Origin: Nocardioides sp. NBC_00368
Lineage (GTDB): Bacteria > Actinomycetota > Actinomycetes > Propionibacteriales > Nocardioidaceae
Length of the DNA stretch: 64,000 bases
Direction of reading: 5' to 3'
NCBI RefSeq assembly: GCF_036090055.1
Contig: NZ_CP107970.1
Location: 4,094,501 to 4,158,500, forward strand
The number at the start of each line of letters is the position of its first letter. Positions within the stretch are counted from its first letter, which is position 1. A program made the position numbers and the translations under genes. Positions 43,921 to 52,290 of the stretch are shown here, piece after piece. The notes under the pieces were generated by a model that saw only the letters and a program-made list of their open reading frames with translations, did not search any database and had not been told where the DNA came from.

Positions 43921-43980
43921 GTGTGCTTTGGCACACAATGTCACGATCTTTGGATCGATACAAGTAAATCTTTGGTACAC
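43921..43980. promoter_or_regulatory. Three TTTG-centred operator sites spaced 22 bp
   Basis: Centres TTTG occur at 43927-43930, 43949-43952 and 43971-43974, exactly 22 bp apart. The first is the perfect palindrome GTGTGC-TTTG-GCACAC. The second is GATC-TTTG-GATC. The third retains one GTACAC arm. The array spans the edd/ROK divergent promoters and is the likely binding site of the ROK repressor, on one face of the helix. Confidence 0.7.
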
Positions 43981-44009
43981 CGAAGACATAAGTAGCGTAG
44001 GCTCACCCC

Positions 44010-45173
44010 ATGCCCGAGATGACAACCGCCGCCGACGTACTCGATCTGGTGCGCTCCGGACGCGCCGTGACCCGCAGCGATCTGCAGAAGACGACCGGCC
44101 TGTCGCGTACGGCCGTGGTCTCTCGGGTCTCCGCCCTGGTCGACGCCGGGCTGATCCTCACCGGCGAGGAGCTCGCCTCGACCGGTGGCCGGCCGCCGGG
44201 CTCACTGACCTTCAACGCCGACGCCGGCGTCGTCCTGGCGGTCGCGATCGGGCGCTCCCGCAGCCAACTCGCCGTCTTCGACCTCGATGGCCGCGAGCTC
44301 GCCGGCGACACCCGTGACCACGAGGTCGGCATCGCCGCTGACGACCTGATGCCCGACGTGACCGATCGGCTGGAGCGGCTCCTCGAGGGCATCGAGCCGC
44401 CCGTGCTCGGCGTCGGGATGAGCCTGCCGGGTGTCGTCGACCCCGTCCGCCTGGTCTCGGTCGACTCACCGGTGATGCGGGGCTGGGACGGCATCGCGCT
44501 CGCCCCCTACTTCGAGCGGCTCACCGACGGTCCGTTGGTGCTCGTCAACGACACCGACGCGCTGGCCACCGCCGAGCTCTTCGGGAGCGGGCTGCACCCG
44601 CGCGACGCGCTGGTCGTGAAGGCGTCGACCGGCCTCGGGCTGGCCGTCATCGCCGATGGCAGGGTCCTGCGCGGCCATGCCGGCGCCGTCGGCGAGATCG
44701 GCCACACCCGGGTCGAGTCCGCCGGCGAGCGCCCCTGCCGTTGCGGGGCGACCGGCTGCCTGGAGACGGTCGCCGCGGGCTGGGCGCTGACCCAAGGACT
44801 GGTCGACTCGGGCGTCTCCGCCGGCCACATCCGCGACCTCGTCGCCGCCGCACTGGCCGGCGACGCGATCGCCCGGGGTCTGCTGCGCGAGGCCGGGCGC
44901 CAGCTCGGCGAGGTGCTGGCGATCGCGATCAACCTGCTCAACCCCGAGGTCGTGGTCATCGGTGGCGACATGGCCGCCGCGTTCGACCTGTTCACCGCGG
45001 GTGTCCGCGAGACCGTCTACTCGCGCTCCACCGCCCTGGCCACCCGCGACCTGACCTTCGTCCCCTCCACCCACGCCGACTCGACCGGCATGGTCGGCTG
45101 CGCCGCGGTGGCCATCAACCACCTGCTCTCTCCCGAGCGCCTCGACGCCCACCTGGGCGCTGCTGCGAAGTAG
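44010..45173 (+). CDS. ROK-family transcriptional repressor, divergent from edd-eda
   Basis: This 387-residue ROK protein has an N-terminal winged helix-turn-helix (about 5-60, RSDLQKTTGLSRTAVVSRVSA). A sugar-kinase-like effector domain follows. The zinc site is CRCGATGCLE. Sugar-binding GHTRVE and a catalytic-type ND are present, so it may bind a hexose or gluconate-type sugar. Position and operators imply control of edd-eda. Confidence 0.93.
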   Translation: MPEMTTAADVLDLVRSGRAVTRSDLQKTTGLSRTAVVSRVSALVDAGLILTGEELASTGGRPPGSLTFNADAGVVLAVAIGRSRSQLAVFDLDGRELAGDTRDHEVGIAADDLMPDVTDRLERLLEGIEPPVLGVGMSLPGVVDPVRLVSVDSPVMRGWDGIALAPYFERLTDGPLVLVNDTDALATAELFGSGLHPRDALVVKASTGLGLAVIADGRVLRGHAGAVGEIGHTRVESAGERPCRCGATGCLETVAAGWALTQGLVDSGVSAGHIRDLVAAALAGDAIARGLLREAGRQLGEVLAIAINLLNPEVVVIGGDMAAAFDLFTAGVRETVYSRSTALATRDLTFVPSTHADSTGMVGCAAVAINHLLSPERLDAHLGAAAK

Positions 45174-45197
45174 CCCTCTCGCCGGACGGCGCGACGG

Positions 45198-45869
45198 TCA
45201 GGAGATCGCGACCGTGAAGGCGGCCTCGACCTCGGCGTAGACCGAGATGTCGTCGGGGTCGAAGGCCAGGTCGGGGGCCGCCGACCCGGCGTCCGCGAAC
45301 TTGCCGGCGGCCGGCATGGCCATGGCCGCCGACTCGTACGCCACCTCGCGGCTGACACCGACGTCGTTGATGCTCCGGACCGCGACCGGGCCGAGGTCGA
45401 GGGCATCGGCGTAGTCCTGCGCCCGCACCTTGGCCTGGCGCACCGCCTCCTGACGTACGTCACGCTCGACCTTCAACCGGCTGTCCTTGGTGAGCCGCCA
45501 GGAGACGTCGTGGACCTGGAGCCCTTCGTCGCCGGCCGTGCGGCCGACCCAGGTCGCCAGCGCCGTGAAGTCGATGAACTCGACCGTGAGGCCCACGGAC
45601 GCATGGTGCACCAACGGCAGCCGCTTGCCGTCCTGGTGCCAGGGCCGCTCGGCCGACGTGCGCACCCGCTGGACCAGGAACCGCTCGACCGCGCCCTCCT
45701 GCTCGAGCCGCTCGAGCTCCGTACGCACGCTCTGCAGCCCGCGCTGCAGCCGCTCCATCACCGGCTCCGGTGAGGCGCCGTCGAACCGGATCTCGGCCGA
45801 GACCACCCCGCGCTCCGGAGCCACCTCGACACTGTGTGACCCACGCACCTTGATCAGGATCTCGCTCAT
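45198..45869 (-). CDS. SIMPL-domain (DUF541) protein
   Basis: This 223-residue cytoplasmic protein has the SIMPL fold: an early VRGSHSVEVAPERGVVSAEIRF strand pair, a helix VMERLQRGLQSVRTELERL, and a second half ending YAEVEAAFTVAIS. No signal peptide is seen, whereas many family members are exported. Function of the family is poorly known (oxidative-stress and signalling links). The gene stands alone. Confidence 0.83.
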   Translation of the reverse strand: MSEILIKVRGSHSVEVAPERGVVSAEIRFDGASPEPVMERLQRGLQSVRTELERLEQEGAVERFLVQRVRTSAERPWHQDGKRLPLVHHASVGLTVEFIDFTALATWVGRTAGDEGLQVHDVSWRLTKDSRLKVERDVRQEAVRQAKVRAQDYADALDLGPVAVRSINDVGVSREVAYESAAMAMPAAGKFADAGSAAPDLAFDPDDISVYAEVEAAFTVAIS

Positions 45870-45911
45870 GCCACCGCTTCCGTTCTGCAGGTCAAAGAAT
45901 ACGAAATCGGC

Positions 45912-45952
45912 GGCATGAGGTCTGTTGTCGCTCGCTGACGCTCCCTCATGCC
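45912..45952. repeat. GGCATGAGG inverted repeat in SIMPL/LtrA divergent region
   Basis: GGCATGAGG (45912-45920) pairs with CCTCATGCC (45944-45952) around 23 nt. It lies between the divergent SIMPL and LtrA starts, so it is more likely an operator than a terminator. It is only 36 bp before the LtrA start. Confidence 0.45.
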
Positions 45953-45988
45953 ACGAAACGTACGCCGTCAGGACCTATCCTCACCAGC

Positions 45989-47221
45989 GTGAATGAAACG
46001 AGCCGCCTGCGGCAGATGACCGGACGCGACCCGCACGAGGAGCATCGGGCCGCGACACCCTTGGAGCTGCTCTTCGATCTCACCTTCGTCGTTGCGTTCG
46101 GGGTGAGCGGCAACGAGCTCGCCCACCAGCTCGCGGAGGGACACGTCGCCGCCGGGATCGTGGCGTTCTGCTTCGCGTCGTTCGCGATCTGCTGGGCGTG
46201 GATCAACTACTCCTGGATGGCCTCGGCCTACGACACCGACGACTGGGCGTTCCGGCTGCTCACGATGGTGCAGATGGTCGGCGTGATCATCATGGCGCTC
46301 GGCCTGCCGGAGATGTTCGAGAGCATCCACGAGGGCGAGCGGCTCCACAACGAGATCATGATCGCCGGGTACGTCGTGATGCGGGTCGCCCTCTGCGGCC
46401 AGTGGATGCGCGCCTGGCGCCAGGATCCGGCTCGCCGCAGCGCTCACCGCGTCTACCTGACCACGATCCTCACGGCACAGGTGCTGTGGTGCATCATCGC
46501 CATCCTGCCGCTCGACGTTGCGACCGCGTTCGCCGCGATGCTGGTGCCGCTGATCATCGAGCTGGTCGGCCCGTTCATCGCCGAGCGCCACTTCGGTGGC
46601 ACGCCCTGGCACGCCCACCACATCGCCGAGCGCTACGGCCTGCTGACGATCATCACCCTGGGCGAGGGCGTGATCGGCACCGTCGCGGTGCTGTCGGTGA
46701 TCGTCCACGACCCGGAGATCGGCTGGACCCTCGAAGCGATCCTCCTGCTCGCCGCCGGCATCGGTCTGACCTTCGGCCAGTGGTGGACCTACTTCATGAT
46801 CCCGTGGGCCGAAGTGCTCCACCGCCGTCGCGACCGTTCGTTCCTGTGGGGCTACGGGCACATCCTGCTCTTCGCCTCGATCGCGGCCACCGGCGCCGGC
46901 CTCCACGTCGCCGCCTACCTGCTGCAGGATCACTCCAAACTGGGCGAGGTCGGCACGGTCGCGTCGGTGGCCATCCCGGTCGCGGCGTACGCCCTGCTCC
47001 TGTACGTCCTCTACAACTCGTTCATGCACGTGATCGACCCGTTCCACATCCTCCTGGTCGTGCTCACCGGAGTCGTGCTGGTCGCGAGCGTCGTGATGGC
47101 GGTCGCGGGCGTGCCGGTGGCGTGGTGTCTCATCGTCGTCGCGCTGGCGCCGGTGGTCACCATCGTCGGTTACGAGGCCGTCGGGCACCGGCACCTGGTC
47201 GCCCACCTCGACGCACTCTGA
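45989..47221 (+). CDS. Low-temperature-requirement A (LtrA) family membrane protein
   Basis: This 410-residue polytopic protein has about ten membrane segments. The N-terminal motif ATPLELLFDLTFVVAFG, the EHRA start and the central AERYGLLTIITLGEGVIGT are diagnostic of LtrA. LtrA affects growth at low temperature in Listeria; its transport function is unknown. GTG 45989 gives MNETSRLRQMTG. It lies tail to tail with the PadR gene. Confidence 0.92.
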   Translation: MNETSRLRQMTGRDPHEEHRAATPLELLFDLTFVVAFGVSGNELAHQLAEGHVAAGIVAFCFASFAICWAWINYSWMASAYDTDDWAFRLLTMVQMVGVIIMALGLPEMFESIHEGERLHNEIMIAGYVVMRVALCGQWMRAWRQDPARRSAHRVYLTTILTAQVLWCIIAILPLDVATAFAAMLVPLIIELVGPFIAERHFGGTPWHAHHIAERYGLLTIITLGEGVIGTVAVLSVIVHDPEIGWTLEAILLLAAGIGLTFGQWWTYFMIPWAEVLHRRRDRSFLWGYGHILLFASIAATGAGLHVAAYLLQDHSKLGEVGTVASVAIPVAAYALLLYVLYNSFMHVIDPFHILLVVLTGVVLVASVVMAVAGVPVAWCLIVVALAPVVTIVGYEAVGHRHLVAHLDAL

Positions 47222-47255
47222 CCCGACCCGCGGATAGTTCCCCACGAGTGGGACA

Positions 47256-48107
47256 TCAGGCCTTCGGCTCGGGGCCGGGGTCGCCGTCCTCCGTCTCCTC
47301 GACCTCGTCGATCTGCTCGGCGGTCACTGCCCCCTCACCTGGAACGGTCTCGTCGTCGCCGGCCGCGAGGAGGCCGTAGAGCTTGCGGCGGGTGTCGGCG
47401 AGGATGTCGGCCGCGGCCTGGCGCTGGGCGTCGGTGCCGGAGGTGGCGAGCTGCCACACGGCCGGGAGCACCTGGGCGAGCTCGCCGCCGAGGATCCCGA
47501 AGCCGGCGAGGTCGCCGACTCCCTGCCCGCCGCGACCACCACGACCACCGGCACGGGCGTTGTCGACGGCCTTGTCGAACGGCTTCCACACGCCGGCCAG
47601 CTCGTCCTTGTGCTCGGCGGCGTAGGTCTTTCCGGCCTCGGTCAGCCGGATCGCGCGGCGGCCGTGCTCGTCGTCGGACTCCACGAGACCCTCGTCCTCG
47701 AGCTGCTGGATGGTCGGGTAGACCGAGCCGGGGCTCGGCCGCCACTCACCCGAGCTGCGCTCGGAGATCTGCTGGATCACCTGGTAGCCGTTGATGACCT
47801 GGCCCTGCTCGGCCGCTTCGGCCATCACGTAGATGATCGCGGACCGTACGTCACCACGACGGACCCGAGGACCGGGCCGCTGCGGGGGCTGGTTGTCGAA
47901 GCCGAGCAGTGCCGCGATCCACGGCGGGGGACCAGCCGGTCCACGACCGCGACCGTGGTGCCCGCCCTGCCAACCGGGGCCACCCCATCCCGGACCGCCC
48001 CAGCCGGGACCACCCTGCCAGCCATGGGAGCGGCGCGGGCCGCCCTTGCCGAACTCTCGACCCATCTGGTCGATCCACTCACCCCAAGGGTTGTTGTTGT
48101 AGCTCAT
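47256..48107 (-). CDS. PadR-family regulator with Gly/Trp/Pro-rich N-terminus
   Basis: This is a 283-residue PadR protein. The first 65 residues are low complexity, with tandem GGPGW repeats and His/Arg. The winged helix follows (about 88-165, VINGYQVIQQISE, PSPGSVYPTIQQLEDEGLVE, GRRAIRLTEAG). A long C-terminal helical and acidic part ends EPKA. The ATG at 48107 lies in a palindrome-rich leader. The targets are unknown; a candidate operator is 39 bp upstream. Confidence 0.9.
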   Translation of the reverse strand: MSYNNNPWGEWIDQMGREFGKGGPRRSHGWQGGPGWGGPGWGGPGWQGGHHGRGRGPAGPPPWIAALLGFDNQPPQRPGPRVRRGDVRSAIIYVMAEAAEQGQVINGYQVIQQISERSSGEWRPSPGSVYPTIQQLEDEGLVESDDEHGRRAIRLTEAGKTYAAEHKDELAGVWKPFDKAVDNARAGGRGGRGGQGVGDLAGFGILGGELAQVLPAVWQLATSGTDAQRQAAADILADTRRKLYGLLAAGDDETVPGEGAVTAEQIDEVEETEDGDPGPEPKA

Positions 48108-48145
48108 CAGTTTCACTCTCATTCGGAAGACTAGATCGCGTTCCT

Positions 48146-48161
48146 TCGCGATATATCGTGA
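48146..48161. promoter_or_regulatory. Candidate PadR operator TCGCGATATATCGTGA
   Basis: This 16-bp site is a palindrome with one mismatched pair, in AT-rich DNA 39 bp upstream of the PadR start. Its TCG-ATATAT-CGA-like centre is typical of PadR recognition sequences. Autoregulation is inferred. Confidence 0.55.
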
Positions 48162-48200
48162 TCTTACGCCGCTCCTCCGACCCGTTCAAGCGAAATGGAA

Positions 48201-48228
48201 GGGAGCCCCCGGAAATCCGGGGGCTCCC
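48201..48228. terminator. Terminator after the MscS-like gene
   Basis: GGGAGCCCCCGG (48201-48212) pairs perfectly with 48217-48228 around AAAT. A T-rich stretch follows on the minus strand. It is 30 bp past the channel gene stop. Confidence 0.9.
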
Positions 48229-48258
48229 TGAGTCAGACCCTGACGGTCGGCGCTGCGA

Positions 48259-49575
48259 TCAGACGCCAGGCGTCTGGGGCGGCGGCGGGGTCGTCGGCGG
48301 GGTCTGGGGCGTGGTCGGCGTGGTGGCCGCGCGCGCACCACCCTCCGCCTGGAGCCGATCCAGCTGACGGGCGGCAGCGTCGCGACCACCCAGGCCGAAG
48401 GCGAGCGCCGCGGCAGCGGCACCACCGACGACCACGGCACCGAAGCCGAGGTTGATGATCGAGTCGGCCAGACCCATGAACTTCAGCCCGATGGCGACGA
48501 ACAGCGCGATCGTGGCGTACTTCAGGATCTGCGACGCCGCACCGGAGACCAGCTTGGCGATCGTCGTCGCGATGAAGAAGCCGGCAGCGATGATCGCCGC
48601 ACCGAAGATGACCTTGCCACCCAGCTCGAGCACCTCGCTGATGAAGGCGGTGATCTGCGGGAAATCGAGCATCTGCGCAGCCATCACGGCGAAGAACAGC
48701 ACGATGCCGATCTGCACGATCTTGGTGATCGCCGGGGTGGCGCTCTTGTCGGCGGGGAGCACGTCCATCGAGTGCAGCGAACGGTCCAAGCCGACGCCGT
48801 CGACGATGCCACCGATCAGATCGGCGGCGAAGCGGGCGATGAAGACGCCGATCGCGAGCAGGATGCCCGCGGCGATGATCTTCGGGATGGCCGCCAGGAT
48901 CATGTCGAGCATGTCGGTGGCCGGGTCGGAGATCGACGAGATGCCGAGGATCTGCAGGGCGGCGATCGCGACCACGATCATGATCATCGAGTAGAGGACC
49001 AGGCCGATGACCTTGACGATCTGGTGACCCTGCGAGGCGCCCGTGGTAGCCGCGGATCCCGGCGGAGCGGTCCCCGGCGCCTCACCCGACACTCGGGTGC
49101 GGTTCGGGTCGACCCCGACCGTGGCGTCCATCCTGTCGCTCGCCGTGCGAGCGCCGTCACCGAGCCAGCGGTCCCACGGCAGCGCCCCGAGAGCGGTCTC
49201 GACGAGCTGGCGCACCACCTTGGCGAGCAGCGCACCGACGATGAACACGAAGATGGCCCCGATGAGGTTCGGCAGGAACCCGAGGATCCCGTCGAGCAGA
49301 CCCTGGATCGGTGCGAGCACCTGGGATAGCCCAAAGAGCTGCAGCAGCGCAATCAGGCCGAACAGCCAGACGAGAAGGGCTGCCACCGAGCCGAGACTGG
49401 CGCCGATGCTGTCGCCGTCCGAGCCGGCCCTCTGGAGCACTCCGATCTTCGAGGTCAGCTTCTTGAACGCCCACGCGACGATCTTGGCGATGATCCACGT
49501 GACGACGAGGATGGCGATTGCGGCAAGTACCTTGCCGCCGAGAGCCACCCAATCGATGTCCTTCAAGGCATCCAT
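48259..49575 (-). CDS. Mechanosensitive-channel-like multipass membrane protein
   Basis: This 438-residue protein has about ten hydrophobic segments arranged as repeats of the conserved TM-helix unit, such as FLPNLIGAIFVFIVGALLA and AIPKIIAAGILLAIGVFIA. A glycine-rich C-terminal segment and a Pro/Thr tail follow. It belongs to the group annotated as mechanosensitive ion channel or CmpX-like, and lacks the full soluble MscS beta domain. GGGGGAGAG precedes the ATG. Confidence 0.8.
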   Translation of the reverse strand: MDALKDIDWVALGGKVLAAIAILVVTWIIAKIVAWAFKKLTSKIGVLQRAGSDGDSIGASLGSVAALLVWLFGLIALLQLFGLSQVLAPIQGLLDGILGFLPNLIGAIFVFIVGALLAKVVRQLVETALGALPWDRWLGDGARTASDRMDATVGVDPNRTRVSGEAPGTAPPGSAATTGASQGHQIVKVIGLVLYSMIMIVVAIAALQILGISSISDPATDMLDMILAAIPKIIAAGILLAIGVFIARFAADLIGGIVDGVGLDRSLHSMDVLPADKSATPAITKIVQIGIVLFFAVMAAQMLDFPQITAFISEVLELGGKVIFGAAIIAAGFFIATTIAKLVSGAASQILKYATIALFVAIGLKFMGLADSIINLGFGAVVVGGAAAAALAFGLGGRDAAARQLDRLQAEGGARAATTPTTPQTPPTTPPPPQTPGV

Positions 49576-49813
49576 GTATCTCTCCCCCTATACGGGTATT
49601 GGATTCAGGGTGCCTGGGAATCGACGCGCAGTCCCGAGTGGCGCACGCAACAGGCACCTCTGCTCTAGAGACGTTTACCCAGCGAGGCTCAAGACGCAAG
49701 TTTGCCGCTCCAACGGACGCAAAATGCATCAACCTTTACGAAAACCCAACACCCCGAGCCTGCTACATCTCCGCAGCGGACGTACCCGTATTTGCCGTTG
49801 CTTATGCCAGGCG
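49576..49813. other. Intergenic region between M3 peptidase and channel genes
   Basis: This 238-bp region lies between two minus-strand genes and is less GC-rich than its surroundings at 49730-49800. It presumably carries the channel promoter and the peptidase 3' end. No clear hairpin or small gene was identified. Confidence 0.35.
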
Positions 49814-51760
49814 TCAGGCGACCAGCCAGGCGGCGTAGGCGTCGAAACCGTAGGGACGGCCGAGGAAATCGGCCACCAGATCGGCCGCATCCGCTTCGCC
49901 ACCACGAGCCAGCACGAGATCGCGATAACGCCCGGCCACCTCGGGATCGAACAGGTCGTCCGGGTCGAAAGCGCTGAAGAGATCCTTGGCGATCACCAGT
50001 GACCACATGTACGTGTAATACCCCGAGGAGTAGCCGCCCAGATGGCCGAAGTTGGCGAAGAAATGGGTGCCTTCGAGATAGGGATAGGGAGAGTACGCCG
50101 CCTGCAGCTCCTGCAATCGCTTGGTGAGGTCCTCGGGCTGTTCCTTGTGGAACCAGTAGGAGATCGCGGCGTAGAACATCTGCTGCCGCGCGTGGTAGCC
50201 CTTGCCGAAGTCGTCCGCGGCCCGCATCCGCGCCACCAGGTCGGCCGGGATCGGCTCGCCGGCCTCGTTGGTCGCGAAGGTCTGCAGCACGTCGGCGTCC
50301 CAGGCCCACTCCTCGAGCATCTGGCTGGGCGCCTCGACGAAGTCCCACTCGGTCGCGACGCCGGAGAACCGCGCCCACTCGCCCTGCCCACCGAGGACGT
50401 GGTGGATCAGGTGGCCGAACTCGTGGAAGAGGGTCACCACGTGGTCGTGCTCCATCAGGCCGCGGGAGAAGTTGCAGACCAGCACGCCCTCGGGCAGCTG
50501 CCGGCCCTTCACACCGGGGGCCAGGTCGAACTGTGCGGCGTGCTTGTACTTGCCCTCGCGGGGGTGGAGGTCGAGATAGATCCGGCCGAGACGCTCGGCG
50601 CCGTCGTGCGGATAGACGTCGAAGACGCTCACGTCCTCGTGCCAGGTGACGACGTCGGAGACCGGCTCGTAGCGCAGCCCGAAGAGCCGTCCGGTGACAT
50701 CCAGCAGGCCCTGGTGCACCTTGGCGAAGTCGAAGTAGGTGCGCACCACCTGGCTGTCGACGTCGTACTTCTCCTGCCGCACCAGCTCCTCGTAGTAGAG
50801 CGCGTCGGCCGCGGACACCGCGCTGGCTCCCGGGACGTCGCGCTCATAGCGGTCGAGGAGCACCTCGAGGTCGCGCTTCATCCGTCCCTCGGCGGCGCCG
50901 GCGATCTTGTCGATGAACTCGGGGATCGCCGGACCCTCGCCGATCATCTTCACCGCGGCGTCGAAGGCGGGCCAGTCCTCGTAGCCGACCAGGTTGGCCA
51001 GCTCGTGGCGCAGCGCGAACATCTCCTTGAGGACCGAGTCGTTGTGCGGCCAGCCTCGCTCGAGCCCGGCCACCGTGACGGCTCGACGGATCGCCGGGTC
51101 CTTCACGAACATCCGCACCGGAAGTGCGTCGGGGTAGTCGGTGGTGATCTCCACGAGCCCCTTGTCGTTGACCGGATGCGCCTCGAGCCAGTCGGCCGGC
51201 ATCCCGTCCAGCTGCTCGGGCGTGGCCGTGGTGATGCGTACGTCGTCCCTGGTCACGCGGGAGAACTCGAGGTTGAGGTCGGTGAGACGCTCGTTGATCT
51301 CGGTGAGCCGGGCACGGGTGGCCTCGTCGCGGTCGACGCCGGCACGGGTGAAGTCCTGCAGCGTCTTCTCCAGGAGCCGCTTGGCCAGCGGGTCGAGCCC
51401 CTCGGTCCGTTCCGGGGAGAGCTGGGCGAAGACCTGGTAGAGCGCCTGGTCCTGGGTGAGCTCGGTGCGCAGCCGGTCGACCTCGACCTCGGTGTCCTCG
51501 CACGCGGTGCGGACCGCCTCGACGGGGTGCACGTTGGCGAGCAGACCGGCCATCCCGCCGAGCGAGCCGAGCTCGAGGGAGAGCTGGTCCCAGGCCTTCA
51601 GCACCTCGATCGCCTCGCTCGGCGGGGCGGTCCGCAGCTGGTCAGCGAGCTCGCGTACGTGGGTCAGCGTCTGGGACGTACGCTCCTTGACCCAGGCTTC
51701 CGCGGCGTCGGTCTCGGGCAGGACGAGCGGCTGCGCCGAACGCATGGGGTCCAGTGTCAT
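49814..51760 (-). CDS. M3-family zinc metallopeptidase
   Basis: This 648-residue cytoplasmic peptidase is of the oligopeptidase A / dipeptidyl carboxypeptidase type. The zinc motif HEFGH lies in TLFHEFGHLIHH at about residue 445. The third zinc ligand Glu follows in FVEAPSQMLEEW. An HARQQMFYA helix and a C-terminal YTYMWSLVIAKDLF are standard. It degrades short peptides. No signal peptide is present. Confidence 0.94.
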   Translation of the reverse strand: MTLDPMRSAQPLVLPETDAAEAWVKERTSQTLTHVRELADQLRTAPPSEAIEVLKAWDQLSLELGSLGGMAGLLANVHPVEAVRTACEDTEVEVDRLRTELTQDQALYQVFAQLSPERTEGLDPLAKRLLEKTLQDFTRAGVDRDEATRARLTEINERLTDLNLEFSRVTRDDVRITTATPEQLDGMPADWLEAHPVNDKGLVEITTDYPDALPVRMFVKDPAIRRAVTVAGLERGWPHNDSVLKEMFALRHELANLVGYEDWPAFDAAVKMIGEGPAIPEFIDKIAGAAEGRMKRDLEVLLDRYERDVPGASAVSAADALYYEELVRQEKYDVDSQVVRTYFDFAKVHQGLLDVTGRLFGLRYEPVSDVVTWHEDVSVFDVYPHDGAERLGRIYLDLHPREGKYKHAAQFDLAPGVKGRQLPEGVLVCNFSRGLMEHDHVVTLFHEFGHLIHHVLGGQGEWARFSGVATEWDFVEAPSQMLEEWAWDADVLQTFATNEAGEPIPADLVARMRAADDFGKGYHARQQMFYAAISYWFHKEQPEDLTKRLQELQAAYSPYPYLEGTHFFANFGHLGGYSSGYYTYMWSLVIAKDLFSAFDPDDLFDPEVAGRYRDLVLARGGEADAADLVADFLGRPYGFDAYAAWLVA

Positions 51761-51778
51761 GCCAGCAAGCCTGCCACG

Positions 51779-51822
51779 ACCTGAAACGCTTCGCCGCCGA
51801 GATCCGACGAAGCGTTCCAGGT
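51779..51822 (-). terminator. Hairpin terminator after the distal YCII gene
   Basis: AACGCTTCG (51785-51793) pairs with CGAAGCGTT (51808-51816), extended by ACCTG/CAGGT with a small bulge. It is just past the YCII stop and upstream of the peptidase start. Confidence 0.7.
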
Positions 51823-51829
51823 TCTGGGC

Positions 51830-52192
51830 TCACTCCTCCGAGCCGAACAGATCCGGGAACCGGTGGACCTCTTGCGGCCAGTCGAGCACGACCGCCAGCC
51901 GACCTGCCCAGTAGCGCGCGGTGTCCTCGTCGGGGACATCGATGACGCAGAAGCCGCCGAGGTGCTCCTTGGTCTCGACGTAGGGGCCGTCGGTGAAGAC
52001 CGGCTTGCCGTTGCTGGCCTCGACGCTGAAGAGCGCGGTCGAGGCGTCGATGGCTCCGTTGCCGTAGACGAAGACACCGGCGGACTTCATCTCCTCGATC
52101 ACGGCCATCGAGGTCTTGCTCTTGTGCTCGAGCTCCTCCGTCGTGTGCTCGGGAACCCACTCGTCGTTGAACGCGATCAGGTATTCGGGCAT
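51830..52192 (-). CDS. YCII/DGPF-domain protein
   Basis: This is a 120-residue YCII-related protein (MPEYLIAFNDEW, FTDGPYVETKEHLGGFCVIDV). The DGPY and GGF segments are the DGPF-type core. Such proteins accompany ECF42 sigma factors. ATG 52192 is preferred because the domain starts there; upstream codons overlap the promoter. It has its own ECF42-like promoter at 52245-52272. Confidence 0.92.
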   Translation of the reverse strand: MPEYLIAFNDEWVPEHTTEELEHKSKTSMAVIEEMKSAGVFVYGNGAIDASTALFSVEASNGKPVFTDGPYVETKEHLGGFCVIDVPDEDTARYWAGRLAVVLDWPQEVHRFPDLFGSEE

Positions 52193-52244
52193 GCGTATCG
52201 TCTCCTCGCCTCCGGGACGGTCCGGTGACCGCCACTCACTCCTG

Positions 52245-52272
52245 CTACGAACGCACCTGCCCCGATCCGACA
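52245..52272 (-). promoter_or_regulatory. ECF42-like promoter of the distal YCII gene
   Basis: On the minus strand, TGTCGG (52267-52272) is 17 bp from CGTA (52246-52249), inside a longer conserved TGTCGGATCGGGG...CGTTCGTAGCA. The same sequence and spacing recur at 53963-53990. It lies 53 bp before the YCII start, inside the gap after the sigma gene. Confidence 0.75.
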
Positions 52273-52290
52273 GCGACGGACGGAATTCCG

